Shown: positions 5,718 through 8,762 of the stretch, one piece after another
How the letters are laid out: every line of letters starts with the position of its first letter
Numbering within the stretch: position 1 is the first letter of the stretch
Source of the DNA: Bacteroidales bacterium
Lineage (GTDB): Bacteria; Bacteroidota; Bacteroidia; Bacteroidales; UBA12077
Direction: 5' to 3'
Length of the DNA stretch: 8,762 bases
Assembly (NCBI GenBank): GCA_030643125.1
Contig: DAOWML010000074.1
Span: forward strand, 1 to 8,762
Translations under genes and position numbers: made by a program
The notes under the pieces: generated by a model
Told to the model about the DNA's origin: nothing
Seen by the model: the letters and a program-made list of their open reading frames with translations, nothing else
The model's database searches: none

Positions 5718-7757
5718 ATGTTATCAAAAATAAATTTCGATAAAAAGACAGAAGGAAAGATTACTGATAGAGAACGAAAAAATGTCATTAATAAATATCG
5801 CGAATTATTACAGTTATCAGAAAACTTTACTAAAAAGAAAGAACTCGAATTAATTCGAAAAGCATTCGATATTGCTTTAGATGCTTCAGAAGAAAAACGA
5901 TCACCATCCGGAGGACCAGCGATTCTGGATACTTTAGAAACTACTATCATTGTTGTTGATCAGATTGGGCTGGGAACAAGGTCGGTAGTTGCAACATTAT
6001 TATATCAGGCGGTAATCGATAAGAAAATTACAATAGATGAAATAGAAAAGGAATTCGATAAAACCATTAAGCTTATTGTATATGGATTAGTTAAAATAAC
6101 TGATATCAATACAAAAGCATCTGCAAATCAGGCTGAAAATTTTAGGCAAATGCTTTTAACTCTGGCCGAAGATGTACGTGTAATACTGATTAAACTTGCC
6201 GTGTTACTAAACCACATGCGTGGATTAAATAATTTGCCTGAAGATTATCAAATTAAAACTTCTTTAGAAACATTCTCTTTGTATGCCCCGTTGGCTCATC
6301 GTTTGGGTTTATATAATATTAAATCGGAACTAGAAAACCTTTCTATGAAGTATACCGAGAATGATAAGTATAAAGAGATAATAAAAAAACTAAAGAATAC
6401 AACCGCTAAACGTAACCGGTTTATTAAAAAGTTTATTGCTCCGGTTGAAAAAGAATTAAAGGAACAAGGTATTGATTATGACATAAAAGGACGTCCGAAG
6501 TCTGTATATTCAATCTGGCAAAAAATGAAAAAGCAGGATGTGGAATTTGAGGAAGTGTACGACATTTTTGCTATTCGCATTATTTTAAATTCGAAACCTT
6601 CGAAAGAAAAAGCTGATTGCTGGAGAGCATATTCAGTTGTAACAGATTTTTATCAACCTAATCCAAAACGTTTGCGTGATTGGATTTCAATACCAAAATC
6701 GAATGGTTATGAATCATTACATACAACAGTTGTAGGGCCGGAAAGTAAGTGGGTCGAAGTACAAATTCGCACACAACGAATGGACGAAGTTGCCGAGAAA
6801 GGATATGCAGCACACTGGCGATATAAAGGTGTTAAAGCCGAAAAGGGAATTGACCAATGGATGCAAAAAATACGCGAAGTAATTGAAACAAATGGTGTTG
6901 CAAATGACGAAACAATTGACGATTTAAAATTAAATCTTTACAATAAAGAAGTTTTTGTATTTACCCCAAACGGAGATTTAAAAAAACTTCCCGCTGGGTC
7001 AATCGTTCTCGATTTTGCTTTCGATATTCATTCTGATATCGGGAATCAGTGTGTTGGTGCCATGATAAATCATAAAAATGTAACTATTAAGCAACAATTA
7101 CAAAATGGCGATCAGGTAAGTATTCTTACATCAAAAACTCAAAAACCAAAAACAGACTGGCTAAATTTTGTAATTACATCTAAAGCTAAAACCAAGATTA
7201 AATCAACCCTTCGCGAGGAAAAATTCAAAGAAGCCGAAACAGGTAAGGAGTTATTAAAACGAAGATTAAAAAACTGGAAAATAAAATTTGAGGATCAATT
7301 AATTGATGGATTATTAAAACATTATAAACTTAAAACTCCTGTTGATTTATATTACGCAATAGCACGTGGAAAAATAGACGTTACGGATATTAAAGATGCT
7401 CTAACTGATAATAAGAAAAAAGTTAAAACTGAGAAAGAGATTCCTGAACAAAAAGAAAGTATTAACCAGGAAAAAGAAATAAGTTACCAGGGCGATTATT
7501 TAATTATTGATGATAAAATTAAAAATCTAGATTATAAACTGGCTAAATGTTGTAGTCCAATTCCGGGAGATTCTGTTTTTGGTTTTGTTACTGTAAGTGA
7601 AGGAATTAAAATACACAGAACCAATTGCCCTAATGCACGGCAATTAGTGGAAAAGTACAATTATAGGATTTTAAAAGCACAATGGACAAAAAATGCTTCC
7701 AAAAATCGTTTCAGGCTACTATTAAAGTTTCCGGTGTTGATGAAATGGGTATGGTAA
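5718..7757 (+). CDS. relA: RelA/SpoT-family (p)ppGpp synthetase with inactive HD domain, frameshifted near its C-terminus
   Basis: Long RSH enzyme that makes (p)ppGpp from GTP/GDP and ATP. Domains: degenerate HD domain (about 40-210), synthetase (about 235-370, with KGRPKSVYSIWQKM 257-270, YDIFAIRII 281-289, NGYESLHTTV 329-338, WVEVQIRT 345-352 including E347, and AAHWRYK 364-370), TGS (about 409-472), helical linker, and a zinc-finger/RIS-type region with C611-C612, H633 and C637. The HD metal ligands are lost: the usual HD...ED after the LL is YQAVID (96-101), the HP-region histidine is D71, and the LIKLAD aspartate is V162. It should therefore be synthetase-only, as known for the second Bacteroidota RSH. 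As sequenced, the frame ends at residue 679 with about 17 out-of-frame residues after RF; the ACT domain continues in another frame to 7954. Corrected length would be 745 aa. It starts 2 bp after the hydrolase gene. Confidence 0.9.
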   Translation: MLSKINFDKKTEGKITDRERKNVINKYRELLQLSENFTKKKELELIRKAFDIALDASEEKRSPSGGPAILDTLETTIIVVDQIGLGTRSVVATLLYQAVIDKKITIDEIEKEFDKTIKLIVYGLVKITDINTKASANQAENFRQMLLTLAEDVRVILIKLAVLLNHMRGLNNLPEDYQIKTSLETFSLYAPLAHRLGLYNIKSELENLSMKYTENDKYKEIIKKLKNTTAKRNRFIKKFIAPVEKELKEQGIDYDIKGRPKSVYSIWQKMKKQDVEFEEVYDIFAIRIILNSKPSKEKADCWRAYSVVTDFYQPNPKRLRDWISIPKSNGYESLHTTVVGPESKWVEVQIRTQRMDEVAEKGYAAHWRYKGVKAEKGIDQWMQKIREVIETNGVANDETIDDLKLNLYNKEVFVFTPNGDLKKLPAGSIVLDFAFDIHSDIGNQCVGAMINHKNVTIKQQLQNGDQVSILTSKTQKPKTDWLNFVITSKAKTKIKSTLREEKFKEAETGKELLKRRLKNWKIKFEDQLIDGLLKHYKLKTPVDLYYAIARGKIDVTDIKDALTDNKKKVKTEKEIPEQKESINQEKEISYQGDYLIIDDKIKNLDYKLAKCCSPIPGDSVFGFVTVSEGIKIHRTNCPNARQLVEKYNYRILKAQWTKNASKNRFRLLLKFPVLMKWVW

Positions 7758-7954
7758 GTAAGATAACTGATGTTATATCGAAAGATTTAAAAGTTAGAAT
7801 GCGGTCAATTTCAATTGATTCAAACGACGGTATGTTCGATGGCAAACTAAAACTTTTTGTCGATAGCGCAAAACATCTTGATGGCTTAATATCGAAACTT
7901 AAAAAGGAAAAAGGAATATTAAAAGTGCTTAGAATTGATTCGGAAGGTAATTGA
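7682..7954 (+). pseudogene. Out-of-frame C-terminal ACT domain of the RSH gene
   Basis: This frame, one base back from the RSH frame, encodes the missing ACT domain of the upstream RSH protein: FQATIKVSGVDEMGMVSKIT, then DVISKDLKVRMRSISIDSND, GMFDGKLKLFV and a closing helix-strand ending ILKVLRIDSEGN. These segments match the usual RSH C-terminus, the DxxGMVSxIT start of the first ACT helix in particular. The ATG at 7682 is an accident of the other frame and should not be read as a real start; the authentic coding part begins at about 7707. It is a fragment of one gene, separated by a single-base deletion or an assembly error. Confidence 0.85.
7701..7705 (+). other. Probable frameshift site (A5 homopolymer) in the RSH gene
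   Basis: Adding one A to this run turns ...TGG ACA AAA AAT GCT TCC AAA AAT CGT TTC into a frame reading WTKNASKKSFQAT and continuing through the whole ACT domain to the stop at 7952-7954. A second candidate is the A6 run at 7688-7693, where A-AAA-AAT has the form of a -1 slippery heptamer, but repairing there leaves the less family-like KKCFQKSFQ. Single-base errors in homopolymers are a common sequencing artefact. Confidence 0.7.
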
Positions 7955-7981
7955 TAAGAACAAAATAAATGATTATTTTTG
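7951..7981 (+). promoter_or_regulatory. Predicted promoter of the DUF433 gene, giving a leaderless or near-leaderless mRNA
   Basis: TTG (7951-7953) and TATTTTTG (7974-7981) are separated by 20 bp; the -7 box is a full match to TAnnTTTG. The -33 part overlaps the last codons and stop of the RSH ACT frame. The -7 box ends only 4 bp before the ATG at 7986, so the transcript should start at or within a few bases of that codon. Confidence 0.55.
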
Positions 7982-7985
7982 TATT

Positions 7986-8210
7986 ATGATACAATTTAAT
8001 AAATACATAGAAATAAATACAGAAAAGAGATTTGGAAAACCAATTATTAAAGGCACACGAATTTCTGTTTATGATGTTTTATCATGGTTGTCTAACGGTA
8101 TGACACGAAAAGAAATTATTGCAGATTATCCAGAACTAAACGAAAATCAAATTAATGCTTGTTTGTCTTTTGCTGCAAACAAAGAACGAAGACAATTGTA
8201 TGCCTCATGA
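7986..8210 (+). CDS. DUF433 family antitoxin-like protein (orphan)
   Basis: A 74-aa protein of the DUF433 family, small winged-helix-like proteins found as putative antitoxins (VapB45-like) with PIN-type partners. The family core is visible: an N-terminal strand MIQFNKYIEIN, the hallmark GKPIIKGTRISVYDVLSWL (17-35), NGMTRKEIIADYPELN (37-52) and the helix ENQINACLSFAANKERR (53-69). The frame is open back to a TTG at 7935, but the ATG at 7986 gives the normal family N-terminus and length, and the promoter's -7 box lies upstream of it. A DUF5615-type toxin reading frame overlaps its stop as ATGA, the usual arrangement, but is cut off after 29 codons. The antitoxin therefore seems to have lost its partner; it may persist as an autoregulator or anti-addiction protein, which is inference. 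Confidence 0.85.
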   Translation: MIQFNKYIEINTEKRFGKPIIKGTRISVYDVLSWLSNGMTRKEIIADYPELNENQINACLSFAANKERRQLYAS

Positions 8211-8296
8211 AACTTCTTTTCGACCAAAATATTTCATTTAGACTGATTAAATCATTTATGAAAGAAAACTTTGGGTGTCTTGAAATAATTGATTGA
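8207..8296 (+). pseudogene. Truncated DUF5615 PIN-like toxin remnant
   Basis: The ATG overlaps the DUF433 stop (ATGA). It encodes MKLLFDQNISFRLIKSFMKE followed by nine more residues and then TGA, 29 aa in all. The opening LLFDQNIS..L is the typical start of DUF5615 PIN-like proteins (MKLLxDxNIS), including the first conserved acidic residue D6, whereas complete members are roughly 110-120 aa. After the stop the same frame is closed repeatedly, and no frame downstream shows the family's later acidic residues or its IWIR-like strand. So the body of the gene appears deleted rather than merely interrupted by a nonsense mutation. The product would be inactive as a nuclease. Confidence 0.75.
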
Positions 8297-8417
8297 TAAA
8301 GCACAAAACTTAACTGAAGCTATACGTAATATGTGTTTTAGTAAAATTTACCAGATGACAGGCAGATTGAAAGTAAATGCAAGTAATGAAAATATGTATA
8401 ACAATAAACAAAAACTG

Positions 8418-8449
8418 TTTGTCGTTCGTTTAAAGCTTAGATAACTTGA
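8418..8449 (+). promoter_or_regulatory. Weak promoter candidate before the last gene
   Basis: TTTG (8418-8421) and TAACTTGA (8442-8449) are 20 bp apart; the second matches TAnnTTTG at four of the six fixed positions plus correct placement. It would again put the transcription start almost on the ATG at 8454. The stretch between the toxin remnant and this point (8297-8417) shows nothing recognisable. Confidence 0.28.
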
Positions 8450-8453
8450 AAAA

Positions 8454-8762
8454 ATGAAAACTTCTATATTAGCCATATTACTTATTTTTGTTTTGAGTTT
8501 TAGTGGTTTTTCTCAAGTATTTCCATTAATGCCCAAATATTACCAGCCTTTAGATTCATCTATTTTGGCAAAGGATAATAAAGAGGAAGAGCCCAATAAT
8601 CGAACCTTAATGAAACGACACGAGGAAGTATCATATTCTGTTGCTGTTGGTACCGGGTATAGTAGTTTTGGTAATAATATGTCGATGATGAATTCTTATA
8701 TAGCTCCATCAGTTAATTATCGGTTAAATTCGAAATTGAATTTTTCTGTTACCGGAATTATC
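8454..8762 (+). CDS. Exported, possibly outer-membrane protein (5' part only)
   Basis: The frame starts at an ATG preceded by an A-rich stretch and stays open for 103 codons to the window edge. Residues 1-20 form a signal peptide: K2, a long hydrophobic core (5-16) and the end SGFS before Q21. The mature part begins with a proline- and charge-rich linker (VFPLMPKYYQPLD, then KEEEPNNR) and then passes to alternating strands, VSYSVAVGTGYSSFG (59-73) and YIAPSVNYRLNSKLNFSVTG (82-101). This pattern of aromatic/small residues with N/S turns resembles outer-membrane beta-barrel strands. The rest is outside the window and no family could be named. Confidence 0.72.
   Translation, partial: MKTSILAILLIFVLSFSGFSQVFPLMPKYYQPLDSSILAKDNKEEEPNNRTLMKRHEEVSYSVAVGTGYSSFGNNMSMMNSYIAPSVNYRLNSKLNFSVTGII

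Noticed and set aside
8331..8444. A 37-codon ATG frame (starting MCFSKIYQMTG) between the toxin remnant and the last gene.
   Set aside because: No recognisable family, no ribosome site, and it overlaps the candidate promoter of the next gene; most likely random open sequence or toxin-locus debris.

Overview
This is an AT-rich window that reads as a Bacteroidota chromosome, most likely class Bacteroidia and possibly a Marinilabiliales-type marine or sediment lineage. The evidence is several matches to the Bacteroidota promoter signature TTTG/TTG - about 20 bp - TAnnTTTG, AT-rich leaders mostly without a Shine-Dalgarno, Q-initiated mature secreted proteins, a DUF4197 protein, WG repeats, and a RelA-type (p)ppGpp synthetase of the Bacteroidota kind. 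All genes I recognise lie on the + strand. The genus is not determinable from the window.

Layout. 1-1150: a GNAT acetyltransferase and a small DUF6506 protein, separately spaced. 1154-2601: a short lipoprotein of unknown function, then a secreted WG-repeat protein 27 bp behind it, closed by a good intrinsic terminator. 2653-3407: a DUF4197 secreted protein with its own -7 box. 3408-3826: a 419-bp gene-free stretch with imperfect inverted repeats and, at its end, a promoter for phosphate butyryltransferase (ptb, 3827-4735), which has no butyrate kinase beside it. 4736-4935: a structured gap and a promoter. 4936-7954: an omega-amidase-like C-N hydrolase and, 2 bp later, a long RelA/SpoT homologue (RSH), evidently one operon. 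7974-8296: a DUF433 antitoxin-like gene and a stump of its usual DUF5615 PIN-like toxin partner. 8454 to the edge: the start of an exported, possibly outer-membrane protein.

The most informative region is 5718-8296. The RSH has lost the metal-binding residues of its HD hydrolase domain, so it should be synthetase-only. Its C-terminal ACT domain is thrown out of frame by a single missing base, most likely in the A5 run at 7701-7705; this is either an assembly error or a real truncation. Just after it, a promoter overlapping the RSH stop appears to drive DUF433 as a leaderless or nearly leaderless mRNA. The toxin ORF that overlaps DUF433 by ATGA stops after 29 codons, leaving an orphan antitoxin.

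I did not find a clearly novel multi-gene system. The window is mostly ordinary core and accessory Bacteroidota genes with a decayed toxin-antitoxin pair and a broken or mis-assembled stringent-response gene. No tRNA, rRNA, CRISPR array, insertion sequence or recognisable riboswitch was seen.
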